Below are positions 51,801 to 62,210 of a stretch of DNA of 64,000 nucleotides, piece by piece. The position numbers were made by a program, and so were the translations under genes. The notes under the pieces were generated by a model. It saw only the letters and a list, made by a program, of their open reading frames with translations, was not told the DNA's origin and did no database searches. Positions within the stretch are counted from its first letter, which is position 1. Every line of letters begins with the position of its first letter. Source of the DNA: Opisthocomus hoazin (taxonomy: Eukaryota > Chordata > Aves > Opisthocomiformes > Opisthocomidae); contig NC_134434.1 of assembly GCF_030867145.1 (NCBI RefSeq), positions 9,920,001 to 9,984,000 of the forward strand, given 5' to 3'.

Positions 51801-53537
51801 TTATTCCAAGCTTTTACCAACTCTAATCCCTCCCAACACCCCAGATATCCTACTAATTTCTTCCCCGCAAACACAGGACAGGGGAGACTTTCCCCTACTC
51901 TGGGCAGGCCCATGTTTCCAATCCATTCCTGAGCACAATTTCTCTTTTTTACTGTGAAGGACTTTCCCCCTCCCAAGTAGATGTTGAGAAGCTTTTCCAT
52001 AGCAAATACAACAATAACATCCCTGACTCTTCCACTGCTACCACTACTGACAGCTCTTGCGCTACGTGTTTGGTTTTGATAACAAAGACATTTCATCAGG
52101 TTTTTACCCCTTAAATCATTCTAAGAGATTCACTGCTTACTGATTTCCAGCTACATTTTCCTCACTTGTTGCTGCCCCTTTTTCTTACTTCCCAACTCCT
52201 CTCCCAGCTGTCTGAAGACCTGGCATTGCCGGCTTCCCTGTCTGAAGGGGCACAGTTCCAAACCAGCCGTTTGCAGATTACATCGATACTTGCAGAAACA
52301 CAGGTTTTCATCGATCCTTCTTTGGAAAGCCACACTGGCCCCACTTTCTCTGGCTGCCTCTTTTGCTTTTTTGTTATTGTTGTTGATTCTAAAGATGTAA
52401 GGCATCAGTTTTATTTACGTGGCAGGCAGGCCTGAATAATAATCTTAGATCCTCAGGCTTCAAATGATTCAAATGTGAACTTTTACCTGGAAGAGAAGGA
52501 GGCTGCTCGGAAAATAATTCCTTTCCCCCAAAGGTCTGAACTTTGGATGCTTTTGCAGGGTGGATGCAGAGCGCTGCCAGCCAACTACCACCACTTCCAC
52601 TTCTTATCTTAAAGCACCGCACCTGCGTCACCCACATAACAGCAGTTTATAATCCTCACCCGCAGGCATTGCTTTTAAAGCACAACAACAACAGGAACAG
52701 CAAGCCAGGCAAACGGTGCACGCTGCCTGGGAAGAGACAGTATTTCTTGGCTAGCCCTTTCCTACAGGGCGGTGAGGTGGCACAGTGCAGCCAACACATC
52801 GGCTGACCACCCAGGGAGAGACCCAGGGTCGGGCATGACGCCTTTTCCAAGTGTCACTACAGTTACTCGCACTCTTACCCACATCAGGAATGACTAATTG
52901 GGAGCGTTTATAGAAACAGCCAAGAAACACGTCCTTTTGCCCAACAGCATCCACAGCCTTCTCCAGGAGCGGCAAACCCTCCTCCTTCTCCCTGCAGTGG
53001 ACAAACACACCCCTCACCCCCCCCTCCTGCTCAGCCACAGAAACCACTGCCTTCACAGCACTGAGAAAACACACGGTGCACCAAAGTGCCCATTTTAGAC
53101 AATTACACTATCAACTCTACAGATAAAGCAAAGCATTTAGTTTCACATTAACGATTTCGAAAGTGATTCAATCAATACACAAAGCAGCAAGCTAGGAACT
53201 AACTTAAAAGAATAGGTCAAAGTTACTTACCCCACGCTTCTTTTACCCACCCATACACCGTTCAATTCAGCCACATTTACTAATTACATAAGTGATATCC
53301 AGTAGAGCAATTCAATGTTTTTCGTAACCATTTAGTTAAGAAACAGGCCAGACTGGATAACTAAGTACACACATATTGCAACAGCCAAGTATTCCAATCA
53401 CATTGCTATTACTTAACACAACATCCACACAAGGGGGAAAGGTTAGGCCATATTAGCAAAACGCTTTCATAAAAATCTGCAGCAAGGTTCAAGCCTTGTC
53501 AGAGTATTTTCCCCACTTGTTGCTAATAAATACAGAC

Positions 53538-53554
53538 AAAAAAAAAAAAAAAAA
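53538..53554. repeat. A17 homopolymer
   Basis: Seventeen A on plus with no attached element recognised. Confidence 0.85.
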
Positions 53555-54211
53555 GTGTTTTCCACAAACCAGAAATTCCTTTCCTGCTAAGTAAAGTCTC
53601 ACAGGTTATTAAAAAGCATTGTAATACTTTCCCCTGTATCTGTCAGTTGCGTAAGAACATGCCCTAAATACTATTCAGGAAGCCACTAATTTGATTATTG
53701 ATAACGCTACAATTTGACTTCATGCAGATTGGCATCGCTGTTCACAGGGAAAGATGTTTCTAACTGGTTACATCTCTGCTTTCCCCAATAACCCTCTGCA
53801 CCATCACTCTTTCAACAGGCACCTCCTGCTTTAGCAAACTGCCGTCACCTAGGCTGGGGAAAAAAGTGGCTGTTCTTTAAGACTGGTGGGGCTCATTTTT
53901 GGTTTTTTGGGTTATTCAATAGCCATTTCCAAGTGTTAGAATGAGGACAGATATAAGATACATACTATGAATCTATCCTCCATTTGGTAGGAAGGAGAAG
54001 TAGGGTATTTGTTTTAGACTATCTTCGCAACATCATACAGAAGAGCTACAGAAGATCTTACATTAACATAGACAGGACCACCCTAACGCATTAAGCCACT
54101 GTTCCCAAACCAGGCCAGAAGCATGCCAAACGTTTTCCCATGTGGGAATACCTGCACAAGACAATGTAATCTGAAATTCATATTTGTCCTCAGAAATTAT
54201 AGATTTCACTT

Positions 54212-54845
54212 GATTTAGAATCATAGAAAGTTTTGGGTTGGAAGGGACCCCTAGAGGTCATCTATTTCAACCCCTACACAGCGAGCAGGGACACCGCTAA
54301 CAGAGCCCTGTCCAACCTGGTCTTGAATGTTTTCAGGGATGGGGCCTCCACCACCTCTCTGGGCAACCCGTTCCAGTGTTTCACAACCCTCATTGTAAAG
54401 AATTTCTTCCTTATATCCAGCCTAAACCTACCCTGTTTTAGTTTAAAACCATTACCCCTCGTCCTGTCACTGCTGTCTCTACTAAAAAGATTGTCCCCAT
54501 CTTTCCTATAGGCTCCTTTTAAGTACTGAAAGGCTGCAATCAGGTCTCCCCGCAGCCTTCTCTTCTCCAGGCTGAACAAGCCCAACTCTCTCAGCCTGTC
54601 CTCATAGGAGAGGTGCTCCAGCCCTCGGATCATTTTTGTAGCCCTCCTTTGGACCCGCTCCAACAGTCCCATGTCCTTCTTGTGCTGAGAGCTCCAGAGC
54701 TGAACGCAGTACTCCAGGCGAGGTCTCACCAGAGCAGAGTAGAGGGGCAGAATCACCTCTCTCGACCTGCTGGCCACGCTTCTCCTGATGCAGTCCAGGA
54801 CACGGTTGGCGCTCTGGGCTGCCAGTGCACATTGCACATTTACTA
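54212..54845 (-). mobile_element. CR1 LINE 3' fragment with open reverse-transcriptase tail (minus)
   Basis: On plus it starts AATCATAGAAAGTTTTGGGT, the complement of the CR1 3' end. On minus it encodes the C-terminal part of the CR1 ORF2 product: [20 protein letters not shown], then [20 protein letters not shown] and [19 protein letters not shown]. The reading frame is open across the whole fragment (within a 225-codon ORF), so this copy is younger than the others here. It is 5'-truncated and lacks the catalytic palm and the endonuclease, so it cannot move by itself. It lies in the same orientation as TEX2. Confidence 0.94.
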
Positions 54846-56190
54846 GAGACTTAGTCAATATCTTCCTTCCAGTACTGAGAGACATGGGAGGACTGTTGCT
54901 GTTCTTTATAGGTATTTTTAAAAAGTAATTTAAAATAAGAGGTCTCAGCATCAGACAAAATTCCTTCTGTTAAGAGCTAACAGTCTTCATTTCAGGCCCT
55001 TCAAAACAAAGCACAGTGTTAGTGATCCTTGTTACGCTCTTAAGAAATATTTCAAATTATTAGAAGTTTAACATCTCCAATAACCCACTACTTTGCCATA
55101 GAAGTAGTCTAGAAAACCAATTCGCACTTAGCCCAGAACGACCTCACTGAAGCAGAGATCATAGCTACTGGGACATTATCTGTCATGCAAATTTAATCTC
55201 ATCCATCGGGTTTACACCATAAAAGACAAAACAGGATACAAAAAATAAATTTCAATATCCTTTCCTATCCCTATTCAAATTTCTAATTATGACAAACTAA
55301 ATTCCCCTGGCATCTCCACGAGTTAATGCATTCCATGGTTAACATCTATCATTCCTTTTACATCCACTAGTCACTACTTTTAAATAAAGTACATAGAAAG
55401 TGTTGGTAACTACCATCACACAACAGCCCCATGAAATCTTTGTGTCAGGGATCTAGTTACCCAGCCTGAAGATAATACTTTAAAGCTCACTTTCCAACAG
55501 GAGTAAGGAAGAAGTTGTCCTTCACCTTTCAAGTTCATGCAACTGGATTTGAGATACAGAAGGGAGGAAAAGAAGAACAACTATAAACCCATCAAAGAGA
55601 AAAATGAGAGCAGTTGCTTACTGAAGTCTAGGACAGAAAGGTCAAGCAAAATTGCAATGGCAAACAAGTAGTCTTCAAAATTACTGGAAATTTTTTTGAG
55701 ACAGGCACTGCTAATGAGGTCCCTAATACAATCTTGTATTTACAATGCTTCAAAATAATAAAATAAAAATTGTTTAATGTTAGCTAAGCATGTCTATTCT
55801 ATATTAACATTTTCCCTGAAGACCTAAGAAAGGTCAGCTACCACATTAGTTTCTCTTCCTTCACTGATAAAAGATCAATTATTATTCTTTCCTATTCTCC
55901 TTCCATGATGCATCACTTACACCAAAAACTTCATAAAGCTGCACTACAGTTTAGTTTTGACAAACACAAAAAGCTAAGCAGCTAAAGGCTGCCCAGAAAC
56001 TCACAAAAATTTTACTTCTTCCCATGTAATGCTTTTCAGAAGACCGAAGTGAAGCAATATTTGTAAGAAACTGAACATTTCCCCTAACAGAAGAATTCAA
56101 AAAGTTAAATAGAAGCTTAAAACAAAACATGCAATAACTCATAGAAGAACAGTAAACAATGGGTAGAAAAGAGTCACTTGATTTTGCTAC
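54846..56190. other. Non-coding stretch, nothing recognised
   Basis: AT-rich sequence between a CR1 copy and the LTR fragment. No exon, RNA gene or repeat recognised. Confidence 0.6.
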
Positions 56191-56650
56191 TGTTATGGGT
56201 TTCTGTGGTAAGGTTTTGGTAGCGGGGGGGGGCTATAGGGATGGCTTCTTTGAGAAGTTGCGAGAAGCTTCCCCCATGTCTGATAAAACCAGTGCCAGCT
56301 GGCTCTAAGACCCGCCGCTGCCCAAGGCCAAGCCAATCAGCGACAGTGGTAGCGCCTCTGGGATAACATATTTAAGAAAGGGAAGAAAAAACTCTGCGGT
56401 GAAACAGCAGTGAAGAAAGGAGTGAGACAATGTGAGAGAAACAACTCTGCAGACACCAAGGTCAGTGAAGAAGGAGGGGGGAAGAGGTACTCAAAATGTC
56501 GAAGCAGAGAGCCTTCCCTTGCAGCTTGTGACGAAGACCATGGTGAGGTAGGTTGTTCCCCTGCAGTCCATGGAGGTCCATGGTGGAGCAGATATCCACC
56601 TGCAGAAGAGCTGCAGTCCATGGGAAGGACTCACATTGGAGAACTGTTGT
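56191..56650 (+). mobile_element. Avian endogenous retrovirus LTR fragment
   Basis: The segment begins TGTTATGGGTTTCTGTGGTA, with the TG start of an LTR. It has a U3-like part with CCAAT at 56333-56337 and a TATA-like ATATTTAAG at 56368-56376. Downstream it has repeated blocks built on CTGCAGTCCATGG and GGTGGAGCAGATATCCACCTGCAG, which I recognise from multicopy bird LTR sequences. No gag, pol or env coding sequence follows, and no clear CA end or 5-bp target duplication is found, so this is a truncated solo-LTR-type remnant. The orientation is antisense to TEX2. Family assignment is from memory of repeat structure, not a search. Confidence 0.68.
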
Positions 56651-58400
56651 AATAGCAAAAAGTTGCTTTTACCGTATAGTTAGCTCATAATTTTTGTCAC
56701 ATTACTCAGACACTTAAAATAACATGTTCTTTGTTTCTCTGTTCTTTGCAGCAGAGTCAAACTGCACCAGAGTGTACTTTCATTAAATGTTTACTTCCAG
56801 TTGGCACAACAAGAACAAACAAAAATTCTAGCACATTATACCTTCTCCATTCACACGTTCTCCTCCTATGAAGTACTTTATTCTTGTTTCTTCACTGCAA
56901 TCAACAAGTAGCACCTTTTCCTTCCAAAACATGCAGCATTAAACTCTTCAAAGAGACCTTTTACTAGTTCCCCAATTCCCTCAACAGAACAAAACAAAGT
57001 AACAAAATCACAACCAAATCTCCCCTCTCCCCCTCCATCACAGGTTTTGAAGAATTAGTCATTTCCTTTGTCATATCTTGTTGTCTTTAAAAAGTACATT
57101 CAAATATTTATTTTTCCAGGAACTAGTTGCTGGCATCAAAATTACTCAAAAAACTAATTTGGTCATGAGTGAGAAGTGCCCCAGAAAAACAAAGGTTTAC
57201 AGACCTAGATCTGAAACTCCTGGACTAAGGGATTTTGAAATAAATGCATTAAAATCAGAGCATACTCACAGGCAGAAAGAGAGTGGCAAACTTTTGTCAC
57301 AGTCTAAGGCCAGCTTTTTCACTTTTCTCTTCCAAAGCTGCTACACTACCTGGCTGAAGCACCCTCTTCAGTGTCACCCTGACAAGCCAAAGGGGAGTAA
57401 AAAACCACTGGTCCGTTAGCAATCCTGAGCAATAAATGTTGTCTTCTAAAAGGAAGGAGAGACTAAATCAGAATTCGCTGGTGCTGCAGAAGTTCCGCAT
57501 CTCAATGGAAAATGTTTTATTATTACAGAAGTAAAACATCAAAAGCTTACATATAAAAAATTACATCCTATCGAGAGGGTATATGCTGAGATAGAATATA
57601 AAACTATGCAGCACTGTAACTCTCTCTCTCTTATCTCGGTGGAAAGGGAAAAAAATCAACTCTTCATTAATCTGATGAAAGATTATCCAAAACCTCTGTG
57701 GATTAGTGCACAGTTGAAAATGCTGTCCGCATTACTGATTAAATTAAAGGTCGCTATAAAATCTTTAGGGGAAATTTTGACTGAGTGACTTACGGAAAAA
57801 CATGTTTCCAAAATGACGTAAAATAATCTGCCTTGAATTCTAAATTAAAAAGGGCTTATCAGAACTGTATTACAGGCTTATTTTCCCCAACAATTCAAAT
57901 GCACATCAATAGGTAAAACTCCCTACAGGTAACAAGTGAGCATTCAAGGGCTTTTTTTTACCTTTACATTCATTTTACTAACAAAAAAAATGAGTCAATA
58001 TTCACAGGAGCTGAGAAGTTAAAACAACCATCATAGACCTTCCTATGAAAACAGCACAAAAGATATTAAAAATAAATATCCTTGTCCACATGAAGCTAAA
58101 CACAGATGAGCAGCACCAATTAATAACATGAACTCTCAGTCCCCATGTAAAATGTAAAAAAGGAATGTATTCTACAGATTTACAAACCATACCCCGTAGC
58201 TATCTAAAGAGATACTTTTTTTCCAGTGGATTTTTAATAATTCATTAAACCTTATTTTTCATACATACAACCTTCATTCTTACTTCATGTTTTGCAGAGG
58301 ATTAGCATGCAAGGCAGAACTAGTGCTTTAAGGCTTTTTTTACCTGACAGGACAAAATGTACTACACAATCACAGTTTCTTTATTTCTCAGAGATGCTTT
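56651..58400. other. Non-coding stretch, nothing recognised
   Basis: AT-rich sequence between the LTR fragment and the next CR1 copy. The 113-codon plus ORF at 57078-57419 is unrecognised and has no supporting context. Confidence 0.6.
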
Positions 58401-58404
58401 CAAA

Positions 58405-58789
58405 ATTAGCCTGGAGAAGAGAAGGCTGCAGGGAGACCTTACAGCAGCCTGCCAGTACCTGGAGGGGCCCACAAGAAAGATGGAGAGGGACTTGTTGGAA
58501 GGGCATGGAGTGATAGGACAAGGGGTAATGGCTTTAAACTGAAAGAGGGAAGATTCAGACTAGATGTATGAAAGAAATTCTTCACTCTGAGGGTGGTGAG
58601 ACTCCGGCACAGGGTGCCCAGAGAAGCTGTCGCTGCCCCCTCCCTGGCAGGGCTCAGGGCCAGGTTGGACGGGGGCTTTCAGCAGCCTGGGCTGGTGGAA
58701 GAGGTCCCTGCCCGTGGCAGGGGGCTGGAACCAGACGATCTGTTAGGACCCTTCCAACCCAAACCATTCCGCGATTCTATGAAATTAGA
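58405..58789 (+). mobile_element. CR1 LINE 3' fragment (plus orientation)
   Basis: Starts at GGAGAAGAGAAGGCTGCAGG and runs through the CR1 3' UTR to ACCCTTCCAACCCAAACCATTC and GATTCTATGAA, the canonical CR1 3' end. It is about 385 bp, frame-broken and 5'-truncated, and of a different subfamily from the 54 kb copy (GGGGCTGGAACCAGA-type tail). Confidence 0.93.
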
Positions 58790-60770
58790 GAAGGGGATAT
58801 TCTCTGGTTTAACTAAGCAGGACTAAAGCATTTAATACTTAAAAGTATGGCATGGGGGGTGGGGGGGAAATCTTTCCATGCAGCTTCTCACAGACCAGCT
58901 CAAACAAGTGGAGTATCCACACAACACTGCATGCACTCAATGAGCCATCTTCTCTACTAGCAAAGTCCTCAGAACTTCATGTATGCAAGTGTCAGCAGGG
59001 CTTCCTGCCACCTTTCACTGCCATGCATTTGTGAATGTGTCTTTGCATGCGTATTGGGAATGGATGGATCACCGTGCTCGAGCTAAAATAAATGTTTCTG
59101 TTGTCATCTGCAGAAGGTTACTCACACTGATGGCTGTTGGGTTATTTTACCAAGGTAACTCCAGCCACAAGCAGCACATTATCTCCAGCTCAGCCAACAC
59201 AGCCAGATCATTGCTGTTGCCTTTGCAACCACTCTAGACCCTGTGCGAAGTGCCAGAAATACCAAATTCCCCATAGAAATGTAGATGACTTCCCATGCCT
59301 AGGACCTTGGCATGCCCCAGGCACAATGCAATCATCATCCAAGGATTATCTGGTTTTTGATCTTTCTCATCCTCCAGCTCTGCTGGTACTTTTTCAACTG
59401 TTGGACCTCCAGGCAGCAAAACAAAACAACTCATCAAAGCAAAGCTACTTTCAGAAAGCTTGAATTGTCTATCGGAAGGAGAATGGCTACATCAACATTT
59501 AATACGAATAAAAAAAGTGTTCATACCTTACTAGAAAGGTGGTTGTATACTTAACACGAGTTAATTAACCTACAGTATCTGAAGATACATCGCAAACTAC
59601 AACTATTAATGTAGGGAACTACTGATAGAGGGCTTGTTGATTATATTTGTTTACTTCCTTGCATCTCATCTATCCAAAGAGAGCAAAAAGTGTCTTTGAT
59701 AAATGCAAAAAATGCATTCCAGATAGAACAGAACAGGATTTCCCAAAAGTTTTTGCAAGCATAATCCCTGGAGGGTCCAAAGGACAGAAAAGCTTACAAA
59801 AAGGTCGATAAAGAACTTCATAACATGCAACTATTTTCAGAGTTGCAATCCAGTTTGAGAACTGGTGGGACAAAGTAATTCAGAAGTAATTCAACCCAAA
59901 AGTCAGTCTGTTATGCAAGGTTTCTTAAAATATTGTTCCTGGCACTTAGCGAGGCAGTCTTGTCAATAGTTCTATGCCATTCATCGAGTAGTCTTGCCTG
60001 TCATTGCATTCCATGAAAAATTAATGTAGAAGGGTATTACCAGCATTTCATGCTACCTGGAAACTGCAAAGGCAAGAAATCAGCACCGCATGAACAAAAA
60101 GGTTCTTCATGATTTGATTTTGGAAGGAAATATACTGTGGACTAGATTCCCAGACTTCTCTGAAAGCCCTGAGCTGGTAATCATGTTATTTTGAGTTTCA
60201 ATATTATTAGGAGGGTGAGAAAAATTTTACTTTAACTTACTTCACTGAAGAGTACTGTTCACATAGCACTTTGAACAAATAAGATCATACAGAATCACTA
60301 ACTTCTCAAAACGACAATAACAAAGACTAAGAACCAAGGTAAAGCAGTTGAAGAATCGCAGAAACCAATCTTCTTCTAGCAACAAGCATGCAGAGATCAT
60401 AAACTACCAATAACAGCTTTTACACTTTAAATTCCTTTAACTTCTAATTCATAGAATGATGCATAGAAGGTTAACAAAATGTAAACCCAACTCTGACAAA
60501 ACATTGTCCTAAGAATAACAGGAAAACAAAATGCCAAACTCCGAATTGGTGAGTACCAGATGTGTCTCTCTGCTCAAGGCAACGTTCATCTCATTTCATT
60601 CAGGTTTATGTTCAATTCAAATACCTAGAAACTAAAATGCAGAAGTTCAGCCGCATTGTAGCTTTCCAACTGGAGAACACAGTGCAGAGTTATAGGGACA
60701 GGAAAGCATCCAAGCTACCGAAATTTTCCCAAGGCTGAAATGGAACTTAGATGGCCCCTAACAACCTGAA
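58790..60770. other. Non-coding stretch, nothing recognised
   Basis: Mixed-composition sequence between two CR1 fragments. Overlapping ORFs near 58983-59554 are short and unrecognised. Confidence 0.6.
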
Positions 60771-61387
60771 TTGTTGGGCAGCATGCCCTGGTTGCCAAGA
60801 AGGCTAATGGTATTCTGTGGCCAGCAGGCTGAGGGAGGTTCTCCTCCCCCTCTACTCTGCCCTAGTGAGGCTGCATCTGGAGTACTACGTCCAGTTCCAG
60901 GCTCCCCACTTCAAGAAAGATGAGGAGCTACTGGAGAGAGTCCAGAGAAGGGTTACGAAGATGATGAGGGGACTGGAGCATCTCTCCTATAAGGAAAGGC
61001 TGAGGGAGCCGGGCTTGTTCAGCCTGAAGAAGAGAAGGCTGAGAGGGGACCTTAGAAATGCTTGTAAATGTCTGCAGGGTGGGTGTCAGGAGGATGGGGC
61101 CAGACTCTTTTCAGCGGTGCCCAGCGACAGGACAAGGGGCAACGGGCACAAACTGAAGCATAGGAACTTCCGTATGAATCAGAGGAAGAACTCCTAAATT
61201 TTGAGGGTCATGGAGCACTGAACCAGGCTGCCCAGGGAGGTTGTGGAGTCTCCTTCTCTGGAGATATTCAAACCTGCCTGGACAAGGTCCTGTGCAGCCT
61301 GCTCTGGGTGACCCTGCTTCGGCAAGGGGCTGGACCAGATGATCCCCAGGGGTCGCTTCCAACCCCTACCATTCTGTCATTCTGTGA
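60771..61387 (+). mobile_element. CR1 LINE 3' fragment (plus orientation, about 615 bp)
   Basis: Encodes the CR1 reverse-transcriptase tail ([20 protein letters not shown], then [20 protein letters not shown]) up to a stop near 61195. The CR1 3' UTR follows, with GGGCTGGACCAGATGATCCC and a final CATTCTGTCATTCTGTGAA repeat end. The doubled ATTCTGT 8-mer is the CR1 terminal signature. 5'-truncated and not mobile by itself. Confidence 0.94.
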
Positions 61388-61423
61388 ATTTCTCTCCATG
61401 CTAAAGACAAAGTGTTTGCTTAT

Positions 61424-61471
61424 AAAAAAAAAAAAAAACAAAAACAAAACAAAAAAAAACCAACAAAAAAA
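61424..61471. repeat. A-rich (AAAAC) low-complexity tract
   Basis: A-rich with C interruptions, 37 bases after the CR1 3' end. CR1 elements normally lack poly-A tails, so this is likely an independent simple repeat. Confidence 0.85.
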
Positions 61472-61841
61472 CATACAACACAGAAACGCTGTCAAACCTC
61501 CATGAGCAAAGATATTAAGTGAGGCTCAATTAAAAGCATGAGCATAGACGACCCAGACTTTCCCAGCTTCCCAACTAATTACCAAGACATAACGGGTCTT
61601 GGGTTTTTTTCAGATTGTCAGAAAGCTTCTAGAGCCTTGCTAAGTGTCACATACATCTCAGTATAGTCTCTCAAATATTAATTTTGCATTAAAGAGTGGT
61701 TTAAGCATTTTATGATTAAAAATACTGGACTATGAGAGAAACAGAAACAAAAAAACCCACTCAACTGCACAGGGCTGAAGCAACCATAGAATTCTTAGTC
61801 ATTCTATCACAGTGCACTGAAATATTTTACAAAACCCACAA

Positions 61842-61894
61842 AAGTATTAAAAAGAAGTACAAGAACAAAAGTATTAAAAAGAAGTACAAGAACA
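61842..61894. repeat. 27-bp tandem duplication
   Basis: The unit starting AAGTATTAAAAAGAAGTACA is present twice in direct tandem, without mismatch over 26 bases. Confidence 0.92.
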
Positions 61895-62200
61895 TGGCAA
61901 AAGCATCCACATGTGTGTTCCCATTTAAATACGTGTTTTGTTATTTTTCACATAGTATTTGTAACTCTAAACATTTCAAGGTGTGAACTTCTTAACTGAC
62001 AGACGTTGGCAAGAATCTTCCCTGGACTTTGCTGTCCAGAACATGAAAGAGGTCCGTGCCAAAAACAGGATACTGAAACCAAAGCCACTAGCTTGATCTG
62101 CATTCCCCTCCACTTCTTGCATTAGACACAGAACAGAGCAGTGGTTAATGGATCAGTTTAATATATTAAAGCTTACTGGTGGTTTGAGTTTTTTTCTTTT

Positions 62201-62210
62201 CCCCCCCCCC
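62201..62210. repeat. C10 homopolymer
   Basis: Run of 10 C on plus following a T-rich stretch. Confidence 0.9.

Larger units (their letters stand above)
47921..54210 (-). other. Probable TEX2 intron upstream of the first coding exon (left part)
   Basis: This sequence lies upstream of the acceptor of the first TEX2 coding exon, so it is probably intron 1, since no promoter-like CpG island is seen. It contains a CR1 3' tail at 48791-48842, an A17 run at 53538-53554, and two unrecognised ORFs of 168 codons (plus, 49635-50141) and 177 codons (minus, 51563-52096). I could not identify the 5' UTR exon. Confidence 0.6.

Noticed and set aside
60450-60480. CR1-like CATAGAATGATGCATAGAAGG
   Set aside because: Only a short resemblance to the CR1 terminal repeat with no further homology.
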